NCBI GenBank assembly: GCA_030692515.1
Contig: JAUXZS010000024.1
Location: forward strand, 62,001 to 126,000
Direction of reading: 5' to 3'
Source: Bacteroidota bacterium
Lineage (GTDB): Bacteria > Bacteroidota > Bacteroidia > B-17B0 > Aurantibacillaceae
DNA: 64,000 bases
Within the stretch, counting starts at the first letter, position 1. Every line of letters starts with the position of its first letter. Position numbers and translations under genes: made by a program. This document shows positions 36,803 to 46,880 of the stretch, in pieces. Below the pieces are notes generated by a model. The model was not told the DNA's origin. It saw only the letters and a program-made list of their open reading frames with translations, and did no database searches.

Positions 36803-37660
36803 TTAGTTTAGTGTAAATGCTACTGTGCTTCCGTTAACGGTAAATGTTGCCTTATTATCGCAAGTGCCATCGCCAAAATCAACTGTTCTGGTTTTAAATC
36901 CATCTGGTGTTAGTTCAAAAATTCCTTTGTCAATCCATTTGCAAAGTTTATGCTTAACTAATGGAGTAGCTTGAGGAATAACAACTGTAAAAGCCTTACC
37001 AACACGATTAACACCGTTTGTTGTTCCATAAATCTCGGCAACCGGATCGGTATTTACTGGATTTCCTTTTGGATAAAAAGTAATTGTTCTATCTAATTCA
37101 TACTTAATATTCCAATTAGCGTTTTGGCAAACACCCTTGTATAATTTCACGTTAAATGTAGTTGCAAATGTTGAAGATGAAATAGTTTTTACTACCATAC
37201 TGTCACATGAATAAGATATTCCAGCAGCATTATAGTTGATCATGGTGATTATCATTTTTGAACCTGCATTTTTAATTTTACCCGTTAATTTAATTTGCAT
37301 CTTACCCCCTCTTACTCTTCCATCAGGCATAGTATTAGCACAAGCTGATGAGGAGATATTCATTGTATAAACGGGGTATGAAGCTGGATTGGTGAAAAGT
37401 GTATCTCCAGAAATTAAGGTTAATGTATCACAAGGTGGAGCTATAGCAAAAGTCATTCTATTTCCGCCGGTACCTTTTGTATTAATTGCATGCCCATTTA
37501 CTGAAGGAACAATTGACATATATTCTTGATCTGCAACGGCATTATCAACAGCGGATTGTGTTTCATTATCAACTTCAACAGTTTCTTTTTTACGACATCC
37601 CATAAAAAATAAAGATGTTGTGAAACTCAAAACTAAAAAAATATTAAAGACTTTTTTCAT
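36803..37660 (-). CDS. Lipoprotein of unknown function in the Sia-type operon
   Basis: Lipoprotein signal peptide with lipobox FFMGC and C22. The mature part is beta-rich and has paired cysteines (PPCDTLT, SSACANT, SYSCDS, GVCQN, HKLCKW, DGTCDN) that could form disulfides; it includes a repeated pattern of ordered strands with TFYPKGNPV and ends in TVNGSTVAFTLN. No domain is recognised. It sits 38 bp before the kinase gene and 58 bp after the sensor phosphatase gene, so it may present a signal to the sensor, but that is a guess. Confidence 0.65.
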   Translation of the reverse strand: MKKVFNIFLVLSFTTSLFFMGCRKKETVEVDNETQSAVDNAVADQEYMSIVPSVNGHAINTKGTGGNRMTFAIAPPCDTLTLISGDTLFTNPASYPVYTMNISSSACANTMPDGRVRGGKMQIKLTGKIKNAGSKMIITMINYNAAGISYSCDSMVVKTISSSTFATTFNVKLYKGVCQNANWNIKYELDRTITFYPKGNPVNTDPVAEIYGTTNGVNRVGKAFTVVIPQATPLVKHKLCKWIDKGIFELTPDGFKTRTVDFGDGTCDNKATFTVNGSTVAFTLN

Positions 37661-37718
37661 TGATTTTTTTTAAAGTTAGACAAATATAATAAAATAATTT
37701 AAATTCCAAAACATACGA

Positions 37719-40700
37719 TTAAATTCCTATTCCCACTACCAAAACATCATCCACTTGCTCATGATTTTGTCGCCACTGCTCGAAGTTATTAATCAATTCT
37801 TTTCTCTGTTCTTCAGGCCTTCTTAGGTGAATCGTAAGCAATAATTCATGAAAACGTTTAACCATAAATTTTTTACCCCTTTGCCCGCCGAATTGATCGG
37901 CATAACCATCGGTTGTTAAATAGGCCATTGCAGGATTTTTTAATTTAACTGCTTGAGTAGTAAAAACCCTATTTATATCTAATTGAGCGCCGCCAACGGG
38001 AAATTTATTTCCATCAAATTTCAAAAACTCGCCAGTAGAATCTATTGTAATTAATGGTCTGTTTGCGCCCGCCCACATTACTTCGTGTGTAATATCATTA
38101 ATAACAATTAATGACACATCCATACCATCATTAGTATTTACTTCATTTTGTCCTTGTCTTAATGCATCTTGAACACCTTTATGCAACTGATTTAAAATAT
38201 TTCCGGGGTCGGTTATTCCCTTTTCTGAAACTATTTGATGTAATAAATTATGGCCAATCATGCTCATAAATGCTCCTGGTACGCCATGCCCAGTGCAATC
38301 TACAATAGCCAAAATCTTAAAATCATTTTTTTCGGCAAACCAATAAAAATCACCGCTTACTATATCTTTTGGTTGATACAAAATAAATGCATCTTTTAAT
38401 TTCTTAAAGATTTGATCCTTGGATGGCAAAATTGCTTCTTGAATTCGCTTTGCGTATTCTATACTACTGGTAATGTCATTATTTTTCTCTTCTAATTCTC
38501 GTGTTCGCTCTGCAACCTTATTCTCAAGAATTTTATTTTCTTTTTTTATTGCGCCTGTTCTATATTGTGTAAAAGCATATATACTTCCTCCAGCAAAAAT
38601 GATTAATAAAAAATAAAATAATTTTGTTTTCCAAAAAGGAGGAACTACATTGATGGTAATCTCATAAGGTTTTTCATTCCAAATACCATCATTGTTGGTA
38701 GACTTTACAAGAAATTTATATTCTCCACCAGGCAATTCGGTATATGAAACATATCGCACGTTAGTGGGTTCAGACCAGTCATCATCGTAACCCTCTAATT
38801 TATACTTAAATTTATTTTTTGAAGGCTCTATATAATCTAAACTTGCTAGTTCGAATTGAAAATAATTTTCGCGCCAACTAATATTTAAATATTTTTTATA
38901 GGCAATAAACGAATCAATAACAACATCTTTGCCGCCTCGTTTGTAAGCAATAATAAAAGCGTTGGGAGTGTGTAAATTATCTTTTATTGCTGATGGTTTA
39001 AAAATATTGTAGCCATTGGATCCACCGAAATACATATTACCACTTTCTGAAACAAAGGCGGCGCCCATATTATATTCCGAATTTAACAAACCATCTTTTA
39101 TTCCATAATTTTTAAAAATTATTTCGCTTTCTTTTAGTAAAGGATTAAATTTTATTAAACCAGAGTTTGAACTCATCCAAAAATTATTCAAACTATCCTT
39201 TAATATCGAATACAAATAAGTATTTGCTAAACCGTCTTTTTCATAAAAATTATAAAATTTATTTTCAGGCAACAATTTACTTAAACCTGCCGACGTTGCA
39301 ACCCATATGTTACCTTTAACATCTTCATTAACACCAAAAACAATATTAGTTGCAATGTTTTCAGTACTACCCTCATTTTTATAAACCTGATCAATATTCA
39401 ATTTATTTCCCTCAGGAAAAGAATTTAGCTTAATTAATCCTCCATCATAAGTTCCAATCCATACTTTTCCTTTCGAATCGGCAAAAATTGAATTAACATT
39501 TAAATTGGTCAAACCTTGTTCTGCACCAAAATGGGTTGTAGCAAAACTTTTTAAATTAATCTTAAATAAACCATCTCCAAAAGTTCCCGCATATAAATTT
39601 CCTTTATCATCTGCTTTTAAACAAATTACTGTGCCTCCAAAATCTTTGCTCAAGAACCATCTATATCTATTAGTGCTTTTATCGTATCTAATAAGACCCT
39701 TTCCCCATGTTCCAATCCAATAAATATTTTCATTTTCGGGGAAAATACAAAGGGCAGTATTACCATCAAGAATTGAAGAACGGTCAATTATTTCTTTGTT
39801 TTTATTTAAAAAAATCAATGTGTTTTCGCCACCAATAATTCTTTCATTGTTTTTAGTTTCAGAAAAGGAATATAAATTTTTTAAATCGTTTTGTTTATCA
39901 CCTTCACCATCTGGGAATTTTATTGATTTAGGGAAAGAAACATTTACACCCCCTAAATAAGTACCTAACCAAATATTTTTTTCTTTATCAAAAAACACTT
40001 CTTTAATCAAATCATCGTTTATTCTAAAAGTACTTGAGTTTTCCTTATTAGTTACGCTAATTATTTTATTAGACAATAAGTTATAAGTAACTAAGCCATC
40101 ATTTGTTGCTGCATATATTTTACTATTATCTATCACTAAATTATTTACTTCATTAATATTCTTTCCCGGTAAATTATTAAATAAAATTTTATCTTCAATT
40201 TCAAAATCAGTTAGATTTAAAGTAAATATTCCATAGCCAATTGTACCAATATATAATTTACCTGCATATTCATACAAACACCTAATAGACTCTAGTTCTG
40301 AAGTTTTAAAATTTAAATGATCTGGTTTAAAAAAATTAATTCTTTCTAATTCATCATTCTGTAACACCCACAAACCCTTTTCTCTGGTACCAATGAAAAA
40401 ATTTTTATTTACTTTTTTGATGCAATCAACTTGAATAGAATTTGTAATTGGAAAATTATACTTCTTAATTAATTTTGAAGGGATATTCAGCGAAAATAAT
40501 CCTTCATCACTTCCAACTAAAATATTATCGTTATTTAATACTTCTATAAAATTGATTTTTACATTAGCCCCCTTTAAATTATTAAGGCGGGTAAACTTTA
40601 GGGTTATTGGATTAAATAAATTAAGTCCGTCTCTAGTTCCAATAACAATTAAATCAGCTTTAATTTGTTTTAAACAAGTAATCTCCGAACTTGATAATGA

Positions 40701-40973
40701 ATTTATGGAAGTAGGGTCATTTTTAAAAACAGTAATATTATACCCATCATATTTATTCAAGCCATCTTGCGTTCCAAACCACATAAAACCTTTATCATCT
40801 TGAATTATAGAGGTAACATAATTGGTGCTTAATCCATCTTCATTGGTGATTTGCTTAAATCGATATTGTTGCGAATACGAAAAACTCGTTATAGCAAAAA
40901 GCAATGCAAAAAAAATATATTTAAAACGCTTCAAAATTAAAAAACTAATATAATTATAATTTACACATTTCAA
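37719..40973 (-). CDS. Beta-propeller sensor with SpoIIE-type PP2C phosphatase (SiaA-like)
   Basis: Order of parts: signal peptide; about 14 two-bladed-propeller (Reg_prop) repeats with WFGTQDGLNKYDG-type motifs (residues about 25-680); a Y_Y_Y domain (about 690-775, with YKLEGYDDDWSEPTNVRYVSY); one membrane helix (about 781-802); a coiled coil (about 805-840); and a SpoIIE/PP2C phosphatase (about 860-1084) with SGDFYWFAEKND and VDCTGHGVPGAFMSMIG, whose aspartates bind the metal. The sensor head resembles those of hybrid two-component regulators, but the output is a Ser/Thr phosphatase. The start is TTG 40973; a TTG at 40934 would give a cleaner signal peptide (KRFKYIFFALLFA). Confidence 0.85.
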   Translation of the reverse strand: MKCVNYNYISFLILKRFKYIFFALLFAITSFSYSQQYRFKQITNEDGLSTNYVTSIIQDDKGFMWFGTQDGLNKYDGYNITVFKNDPTSINSLSSSEITCLKQIKADLIVIGTRDGLNLFNPITLKFTRLNNLKGANVKINFIEVLNNDNILVGSDEGLFSLNIPSKLIKKYNFPITNSIQVDCIKKVNKNFFIGTREKGLWVLQNDELERINFFKPDHLNFKTSELESIRCLYEYAGKLYIGTIGYGIFTLNLTDFEIEDKILFNNLPGKNINEVNNLVIDNSKIYAATNDGLVTYNLLSNKIISVTNKENSSTFRINDDLIKEVFFDKEKNIWLGTYLGGVNVSFPKSIKFPDGEGDKQNDLKNLYSFSETKNNERIIGGENTLIFLNKNKEIIDRSSILDGNTALCIFPENENIYWIGTWGKGLIRYDKSTNRYRWFLSKDFGGTVICLKADDKGNLYAGTFGDGLFKINLKSFATTHFGAEQGLTNLNVNSIFADSKGKVWIGTYDGGLIKLNSFPEGNKLNIDQVYKNEGSTENIATNIVFGVNEDVKGNIWVATSAGLSKLLPENKFYNFYEKDGLANTYLYSILKDSLNNFWMSSNSGLIKFNPLLKESEIIFKNYGIKDGLLNSEYNMGAAFVSESGNMYFGGSNGYNIFKPSAIKDNLHTPNAFIIAYKRGGKDVVIDSFIAYKKYLNISWRENYFQFELASLDYIEPSKNKFKYKLEGYDDDWSEPTNVRYVSYTELPGGEYKFLVKSTNNDGIWNEKPYEITINVVPPFWKTKLFYFLLIIFAGGSIYAFTQYRTGAIKKENKILENKVAERTRELEEKNNDITSSIEYAKRIQEAILPSKDQIFKKLKDAFILYQPKDIVSGDFYWFAEKNDFKILAIVDCTGHGVPGAFMSMIGHNLLHQIVSEKGITDPGNILNQLHKGVQDALRQGQNEVNTNDGMDVSLIVINDITHEVMWAGANRPLITIDSTGEFLKFDGNKFPVGGAQLDINRVFTTQAVKLKNPAMAYLTTDGYADQFGGQRGKKFMVKRFHELLLTIHLRRPEEQRKELINNFEQWRQNHEQVDDVLVVGIGI

Positions 40974-41072
40974 CTAGTATATTTACAAACATAAATAGAT
41001 AGCTTATTGCTACTGCATTATTTTATAAAAATTATTTGTTTTACCCGTTAACTAATTTCAAAATAAAAATAA

Positions 41073-42257
41073 ATGCCTAAAATATTGCGTATCATAAACC
41101 GTTTTAATTTAGGTGGAATTACATACAACGTTTCATACTTAAGTAAATATTTACCAATAGAATACGAAACGCTCTTAATTGGTGGCCCAGAAGAAGAAGG
41201 AGAAGAAAGCTCTTTATATATTCCTGAATCCTTAGGCTTAAAGCCTATTATTATTAATGAACTTAAGAGAAGTATTAATCCATTAAATGATTATTTTGCT
41301 TACAAAAAAATAAAAAAAATAATTAAAGACTTTAAACCTGATATTGTACATACACATGCCAGTAAAGCTGGAGCAATTGGACGATTGGCGGCAAAAAGTT
41401 GCTCAGTTCCAGTAATAATTCATACTTTTCATGGGCATGTTTTTAAAGGGTATTTTTCTACTTTTAAAACAAGTGTTTTTAAAGGTATAGAACGTTATCT
41501 CGCAAATAAAAGCGATGCCATTATTGCCATCAGTAACATTCAAAAAAAAGAATTAACTCAAGAATATAAAATATGCGACGCAAAAAAAACGCATGTCATT
41601 AAATTAGGATTTGATTTACAACGTTTTATTGATGATAAACAAGAAAAAAGAAATCGTTTTAGAACTGATTATTCTCTTCATGATAATGAGATTGCAATTG
41701 GCATAATTGGACGTTTAGCGCCAATTAAAAATCATTTTTTGTTTATTGAAGCAATTGAACATGTTGTTAAGAATTCAAACGTTAAAATAAAAGCATTTAT
41801 TATTGGGGATGGAGAAACAAAAAACGAATTAATTGATTTTATTAAAAACAAAGGTATATCCTATACAACCCAAAAGAATAAAGAAGCTATTTTTACGTTT
41901 ACAAGTTGGATAAAAGAGATTGATGTTGCTTTAGCAGGATTAGATTTAGTTTGTTTAACTTCTAAAAATGAAGGTACACCGGTAAGTTTAATCGAGGCTC
42001 AAGCAGCCGGCAAATTTATTATTACAACAAATGTTGGTGGCATTAAAGATATTTTAAACCCCAATTGCGGTTTACTTTGCGAAGCTGATGATTATGAAAC
42101 TTATAAAAACAACTTATTAAATGCAGTTACAAATTTTTCCGAAATTTCAAAAAATGCAAATGCTGCAAGCAAGGAAGTGATAGAAGAATTTAGTTATACG
42201 CGTTTATGTAATGAAATGGATACTCTTTATAAAAAATTATTAAAGGATAAACTTTAA
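41073..42257 (+). CDS. GT4 family glycosyltransferase
   Basis: GT-B fold: N-terminal half with RFNLGGITYNVSYLS and DIVHTHASKAGAIGRLAA; C-terminal half with AIGIIGRLAPIKNHFLFIEA and LTSKNEGTPVSLIEAQAAG, which contains the nucleotide-sugar-binding EGTPVSLIEAQ segment of GT4. Probably cytosolic and membrane-associated, adding a sugar to a lipid or polysaccharide. It is not next to other sugar genes, so its product is unknown. It is divergent from the sensor phosphatase gene. Confidence 0.85.
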   Translation: MPKILRIINRFNLGGITYNVSYLSKYLPIEYETLLIGGPEEEGEESSLYIPESLGLKPIIINELKRSINPLNDYFAYKKIKKIIKDFKPDIVHTHASKAGAIGRLAAKSCSVPVIIHTFHGHVFKGYFSTFKTSVFKGIERYLANKSDAIIAISNIQKKELTQEYKICDAKKTHVIKLGFDLQRFIDDKQEKRNRFRTDYSLHDNEIAIGIIGRLAPIKNHFLFIEAIEHVVKNSNVKIKAFIIGDGETKNELIDFIKNKGISYTTQKNKEAIFTFTSWIKEIDVALAGLDLVCLTSKNEGTPVSLIEAQAAGKFIITTNVGGIKDILNPNCGLLCEADDYETYKNNLLNAVTNFSEISKNANAASKEVIEEFSYTRLCNEMDTLYKKLLKDKL

Positions 42258-42273
42258 ATCACAAATTCTCTTT

Positions 42274-43854
42274 TTAAAACTCACTCTTTAAATGGAATTT
42301 TATATCCGGGAATTTTTCTCGAGCCATTTCTAATAACCAAGGACTTTCAGCCAAAAACACTGGTCTTCCCTCTTTATCTAAGGCAATGTGTGCGTTTCTA
42401 TCTTGCATAAATTCGTCTAATTTCTTTTTATCATCGGCGCTTATCCAAAGTGCTTTATATAAATTAATTTGATCAAAACTAGCACTAGCATTATACTCTG
42501 ATTTTAAACGATGTTGAATTACTTCGAATTGTAAAGCCCCAACAGTTCCAATTATTTTTCTGCCATCCACTTTACGCGTAAATAATTGCGCCACACCTTC
42601 ATCAGTAAGTTGTTCTAACCCTTTTTGTAGTTGTTTGGTTTTCATTGGGTCGGTATTTGTAACATACCTAAATAATTCTGGCGAAAAGCTTGGTATTCCC
42701 TTATATTGAAAGTTAGCACCTTCGGTTAAAGTATCGCCAATTTTAAAATTCCCAGCATCATACAAGCCAATAACATCTCCAGGAAAAGCTTCATCAATTA
42801 CAGATTTTTGCTGAGCCATAAAAGCAGTAGGATTACTAAAGCGTAATTCCTTTTTTTCTCTTACGTGGTGGTAATATTTATTTCGCTCAAATGTTCCTGA
42901 ACATATTCTTAAAAAAGCAATTCTATCTCTGTGTTTAGGATCTAAGTTTGCGTGAATTTTAAAAACAAAACCACTAAATTTTTTATCATCTGGTTTTATT
43001 ACGCCGCTTGTAGTTTCGCGTTCTTTAGGGCCTGGCGCTATTTCAACAAAACAATCCAATAACTCATGAATACCAAAATTATTTACAGCACTTCCAAAAA
43101 AAACGGGACTTAAAATTCCATCTAAATATTTTTGAGTATCTAATTTATCATAAACACCATCAATCAAATCTACATCTGCTCTTAATTGCTCTGCAAAATC
43201 AACTCCTACTCTTGCATCAATTTGCTTATCATTAATATCATTTATCTTCAATCTATCTTCAACAGTAGTCTTACTATCTCCTTGAAATAAGTTTAGTGAT
43301 TTTTCTGTTAAATTATATACTCCTTTAAACGATTTACCAATACCAATTGGCCATGTTAACGGACGTACTTTAATTTTTAATTCTTTTTCAATTTCATCTA
43401 ACAAATCAAAAGGATTTTGACCTTCGCGATCCATTTTATTTATAAAAACAATTACAGGCGTATTACGCATACGACAAACCTCAAGCAATTTACGTGTTTG
43501 TGGCTCTACTCCCTTAACGCAATCAATCACCATTATTACGCTATCAACAGCGCTTAAGGTTCTATAAGTATCTTCAGCAAAATCTTCGTGACCGGGAGTA
43601 TCTAAAATATTTACTTTATAGTTTTTATAATCAAAAGCCATTACAGAGGTAGAAACTGAAATTCCTCTCTGCTTTTCAATTTCCATAAAATCGGAAGTTG
43701 TTGACTTTTTAATTTTATTAGACTTAACGGCTCCTGCGGTTTGAATGGCGCCACCAAATAATAATAATTTTTCGGTTAATGTAGTTTTACCCGCATCGGG
43801 GTGAGCAATAATGGCAAAGGTTCTGCGTCTATTTATTTCTTCTAAAAAAGTCAT
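42274..43854 (-). CDS. prfC: Peptide chain release factor 3, PrfC
   Basis: Translational GTPase that removes RF1/RF2 after termination. G1 motif [15 protein letters not shown], switch-I segment with KQRGISV, G3 DTPGHEDF, and G4 [10 protein letters not shown]. The total of 526 residues and the RF3-specific C-terminal domains ([31 protein letters not shown]) are as in the family. It ends 17 bp from the converging glycosyltransferase gene. Confidence 0.95.
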   Translation of the reverse strand: MTFLEEINRRRTFAIIAHPDAGKTTLTEKLLLFGGAIQTAGAVKSNKIKKSTTSDFMEIEKQRGISVSTSVMAFDYKNYKVNILDTPGHEDFAEDTYRTLSAVDSVIMVIDCVKGVEPQTRKLLEVCRMRNTPVIVFINKMDREGQNPFDLLDEIEKELKIKVRPLTWPIGIGKSFKGVYNLTEKSLNLFQGDSKTTVEDRLKINDINDKQIDARVGVDFAEQLRADVDLIDGVYDKLDTQKYLDGILSPVFFGSAVNNFGIHELLDCFVEIAPGPKERETTSGVIKPDDKKFSGFVFKIHANLDPKHRDRIAFLRICSGTFERNKYYHHVREKKELRFSNPTAFMAQQKSVIDEAFPGDVIGLYDAGNFKIGDTLTEGANFQYKGIPSFSPELFRYVTNTDPMKTKQLQKGLEQLTDEGVAQLFTRKVDGRKIIGTVGALQFEVIQHRLKSEYNASASFDQINLYKALWISADDKKKLDEFMQDRNAHIALDKEGRPVFLAESPWLLEMAREKFPDIKFHLKSEF

Positions 43855-43985
43855 TTATATTTTCTGGGGCGCAAATATAAAAATTTAAGTGTGGCAAAAC
43901 ATAAAAAAGGATTTAGAATTATCGATTATCATCGACAAGACATCAATTTCATCCTATAAATCCCTGCTTTTTTGAAATATAATTA

Positions 43986-43993
43986 TATCTTTG
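43986..43993 (+). promoter_or_regulatory. Promoter -7 box (TAnnTTTG type)
   Basis: TATCTTTG fits the Bacteroidota consensus and lies 21 bp before the ATG at 44015. No matching TTTG is found about 19 bp upstream, so this is a partial match. Confidence 0.4.
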
Positions 43994-44014
43994 CTTCTTA
44001 TCATTATCAAAAAA

Positions 44015-46645
44015 ATGGAAATGAAAAAATTATTTGCTTTAGTTTTAATTACAAGTTCTTTATTTGTTCAATCACAAACAAAATCAGGAGGAACATATAA
44101 AGAATATTTTCAAGAAGGATCTTACCTTTTATTAGAGGATAATTTTAGCGCGGCTCAAGACAATTTTGAAGCGGCCTACGCTATAGATTCTTTAAACTCA
44201 AATATTAATTACATGCTTGGTATTTGTTATTTACATTCTCCTATTCAAAAAGCTAAAGCTGAATATTATTTAAGCGAGGCTGTAAAAAATGTGTCGCGCT
44301 CATATAAAACAGACGATGCAACTGAAAAATCAGCGGCGCCACTAGCCCATTTATTTTATGGCCAAGCTTTGCACATTAACTATAAATTTGACGAGGCCCT
44401 TGTACAATTTTCGGAATTTAAAAAATACGTTAGCGCTAAGGATAAAGAATGGACTAAATTAGTTGAGAGACAAAAACAAATTGCACAAAATGGAAAAGAA
44501 GCAATCGCCTTTCCAATGAATATTCAAATCACCAATTTAGGTGATAGTGTAAATAGTCAGTACCCAGATTATAGTCCGGTTTTAAGTGCAGATGAACGCA
44601 TGTTAATTTTCACAACCCGTCGTCCAAATACAACTGGTGGTTTTAAAGAAATGAATGGCTTGTATAATGAAGATGTTGTTGTATGTTACAAAGATGATAA
44701 CGGAGTGTGGAGTTCTCCTCAACCAATTTCAGCCAATATTAACACTTCTGCTATGGAAGCGGTAATAAATCTTAGTGCCGATGGACAAACCTTAATTATA
44801 TACAAAGATGGCGGAGAAGGAATGCAAGGCAATATTTACTATAGTAATTATGATGGAAAAGATTGGACAACCCTAAAAGAATTTGGCTCCGATATAAACA
44901 GTAAATATCAAGAATCTCACGCTTGTTTAAGTGCAGATGGAAATGTTTTATTTTTTGTTTCTGATAGACCAGGAGGTTTTGGTGGAAAGGATATTTATCG
45001 CTGTATAAAATTACCAAATGGCGCTTGGAGTAAAGCCCTAAATATGGGACCAAATATTAATACAGAATATGATGAAGATGGCGCTTTTATTCACCCTGAT
45101 GGCATTACTTTTTTCTTTTCATCAAATGGTCACAAAACAATGGGAGGATATGACATTTTCTTTACAACATTAACAAGTGATTCTAAATTTACGGAAGTAA
45201 CCAATCTTGGCTACCCTATTAACACCACTGATGATGATATTTTTTATGTTACATCGCCTGATGGAAAAAGAAGTTATTTATCGTCGGCTAAAGAAGGAGG
45301 ATTTGGAGAAAAAGATATTTACATGGTTAGCATACCAGGTGCCAAAGAAAAACCTTTAGCTTTATTTAAAGGTCAAATTATTGCTGCTGAAGGAGAAAAA
45401 TTACCAGAAGACATCGTTATCATTGTAAAAGATAAATTAACTGGCGAAGTTGTTGGTACTTACAAACCAAAATTAAATAACGGAACTTTTTCAACCATTT
45501 TACCTCCGGGTAAAGAATATAATTTTTCTTATCAAGCACCCGCTGGCGAAGAATTTTATAATGAAGATGTGTTTGTAACAGGTGAATTAACTTATCAAGA
45601 AATTAAAAGAGAAGTAAATTTAGAGCCTGTAAAATTATTAGGGAAAATTTCTGCTAAGAAAAAAACAATTGTTTTAAACCCAGTTGTTTTAAAAAGCAAC
45701 TCTGATAAAACACATGTTATAGGTTCAAAAATAACCTTACAAGAAAAAGGTGGAGAAACTCAAACATATACTGCTAATGCAGAAGGTAAATATGAAGGCA
45801 TTACTTTAAAACCCGAAAAAAACTATACGATTTTTGCTGAGATAAACGGCAAGAAATCTAATATTGCTGAAATAAGTACAGCAGGAATTAAATCAGGTAA
45901 AGTAATGAATCAAACTTTATATCTTGATGGTAAAATCGAAAAAGTTGCATCCAAAGATGTAGCATTAGGTGTTTTTGTAAAAAATTCTAAAACTAAAAAA
46001 CCAATTGCAAATGCAGTAGTTACTATAACAGACCCTCATGGATTTAAGTTTGATGCCACTACTGATGATAAAGGATTTGCAAAAGGCATTGAGTTAAGTG
46101 CAGATACAAAATACCAATTAATAGCTGTTATTGATAACTCAGTATCTGAACCAATGTCGTTTACTACGCCATCTTCTAAAACAAAAAATGCACTAACAAA
46201 AACTATATTAATTCGTCAAGAAACAGTTAAGAATAACACTGTTGTTAAAAATAATAATACAACAAACGTTTCATCAAATTTACCGGCGACTGAATATGAG
46301 TTTTACTTTACTTATCATAAGAAAAAAACGGATGATACAGAAGCATCTTGGATTAGTTTTATTGATAAAATAACAGAGTTAAGCAAACAAAAAACGGTTA
46401 CCGTTACCATTAATTCAAGTGCATCTACTGTACCTTACCGTAATGGCAATAAAAATTTAGCTTCTGCTCGCGCTAAAAAACTTCAAGCAAGTATTAAAGA
46501 AGCTGTTGAAGCAAAAGGCGGAGATGTTTCTAATATTAAATTTATTAAAAGAGCAAAAGTATCTGGACCAAGATATAAAGGCGATTTTAATTTAGGTCGC
46601 AAAAAATACGAGAAATATCAATACGTAAAAGCAAAAGCAATCTAA
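44015..46645 (+). CDS. TPR / PD40 / OmpA-like envelope protein
   Basis: Signal peptide at the start (MKKLFALVLITSSLFVQSQ). TPR-like helices cover residues about 30-150; PD40/WD40-like strands with YPDYSPVLSADERMLIFTTRR and related repeats (about 175-450) come next; carboxypeptidase-regulatory-like segments (about 460-740); and a C-terminal OmpA-like part (about 755-876) with SARAKKLQASIKEAVEAKGG. This layout matches OmpA/PD40 proteins linked to the T9SS (PorE type). The OmpA-like part has lost some of the usual peptidoglycan-binding sequence, so binding is uncertain. Upstream TTG 43991 falls inside the promoter box, so I start at ATG 44015. Confidence 0.8.
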   Translation: MEMKKLFALVLITSSLFVQSQTKSGGTYKEYFQEGSYLLLEDNFSAAQDNFEAAYAIDSLNSNINYMLGICYLHSPIQKAKAEYYLSEAVKNVSRSYKTDDATEKSAAPLAHLFYGQALHINYKFDEALVQFSEFKKYVSAKDKEWTKLVERQKQIAQNGKEAIAFPMNIQITNLGDSVNSQYPDYSPVLSADERMLIFTTRRPNTTGGFKEMNGLYNEDVVVCYKDDNGVWSSPQPISANINTSAMEAVINLSADGQTLIIYKDGGEGMQGNIYYSNYDGKDWTTLKEFGSDINSKYQESHACLSADGNVLFFVSDRPGGFGGKDIYRCIKLPNGAWSKALNMGPNINTEYDEDGAFIHPDGITFFFSSNGHKTMGGYDIFFTTLTSDSKFTEVTNLGYPINTTDDDIFYVTSPDGKRSYLSSAKEGGFGEKDIYMVSIPGAKEKPLALFKGQIIAAEGEKLPEDIVIIVKDKLTGEVVGTYKPKLNNGTFSTILPPGKEYNFSYQAPAGEEFYNEDVFVTGELTYQEIKREVNLEPVKLLGKISAKKKTIVLNPVVLKSNSDKTHVIGSKITLQEKGGETQTYTANAEGKYEGITLKPEKNYTIFAEINGKKSNIAEISTAGIKSGKVMNQTLYLDGKIEKVASKDVALGVFVKNSKTKKPIANAVVTITDPHGFKFDATTDDKGFAKGIELSADTKYQLIAVIDNSVSEPMSFTTPSSKTKNALTKTILIRQETVKNNTVVKNNNTTNVSSNLPATEYEFYFTYHKKKTDDTEASWISFIDKITELSKQKTVTVTINSSASTVPYRNGNKNLASARAKKLQASIKEAVEAKGGDVSNIKFIKRAKVSGPRYKGDFNLGRKKYEKYQYVKAKAI

Positions 46646-46673
46646 GTAAGAAATAAAAAAATATTACCAAATT

Positions 46674-46702
46674 AAAACCACCAATAATATTGGTGGTTTT
46701 TT
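46674..46702 (+). terminator. Rho-independent terminator, copy 1
   Basis: A 12-bp stem (AAAACCACCAAT) with a 3-nt loop, followed by further Ts, 28 bp after the stop of the preceding gene. The same 27-nt palindrome recurs at 50690-50716. Confidence 0.88.
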
Positions 46703-46880
46703 GTTTTACACCAATAGGTAGCGTTAGTAGAATTACACTTCAATACCAACCCTTTTATTTATCTGTACTCAGAGTATTTATAATTCTGCGTAATCTTTAG
46801 TTTAAAACAAACAGCATAACCAAAAAATTATTCTATAATTAACTTGCATTATAACTTTTTTATTATAATTTTACTATACT
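46703..46880. promoter_or_regulatory. AT-rich spacer between a terminator and a T9SS-protein gene
   Basis: No gene is visible on either strand. The last 40 bases are extremely AT-rich and the ATT proposed as start lies at its end. A promoter for the two T9SS genes should be here, but I cannot point to a clear -33/-7 pair. Confidence 0.3.

Noticed and set aside
43991-44014. TTG start for the TPR/PD40/OmpA-like gene
   Set aside because: It overlaps the TATCTTTG promoter box, and the ATG just downstream begins a normal signal peptide.
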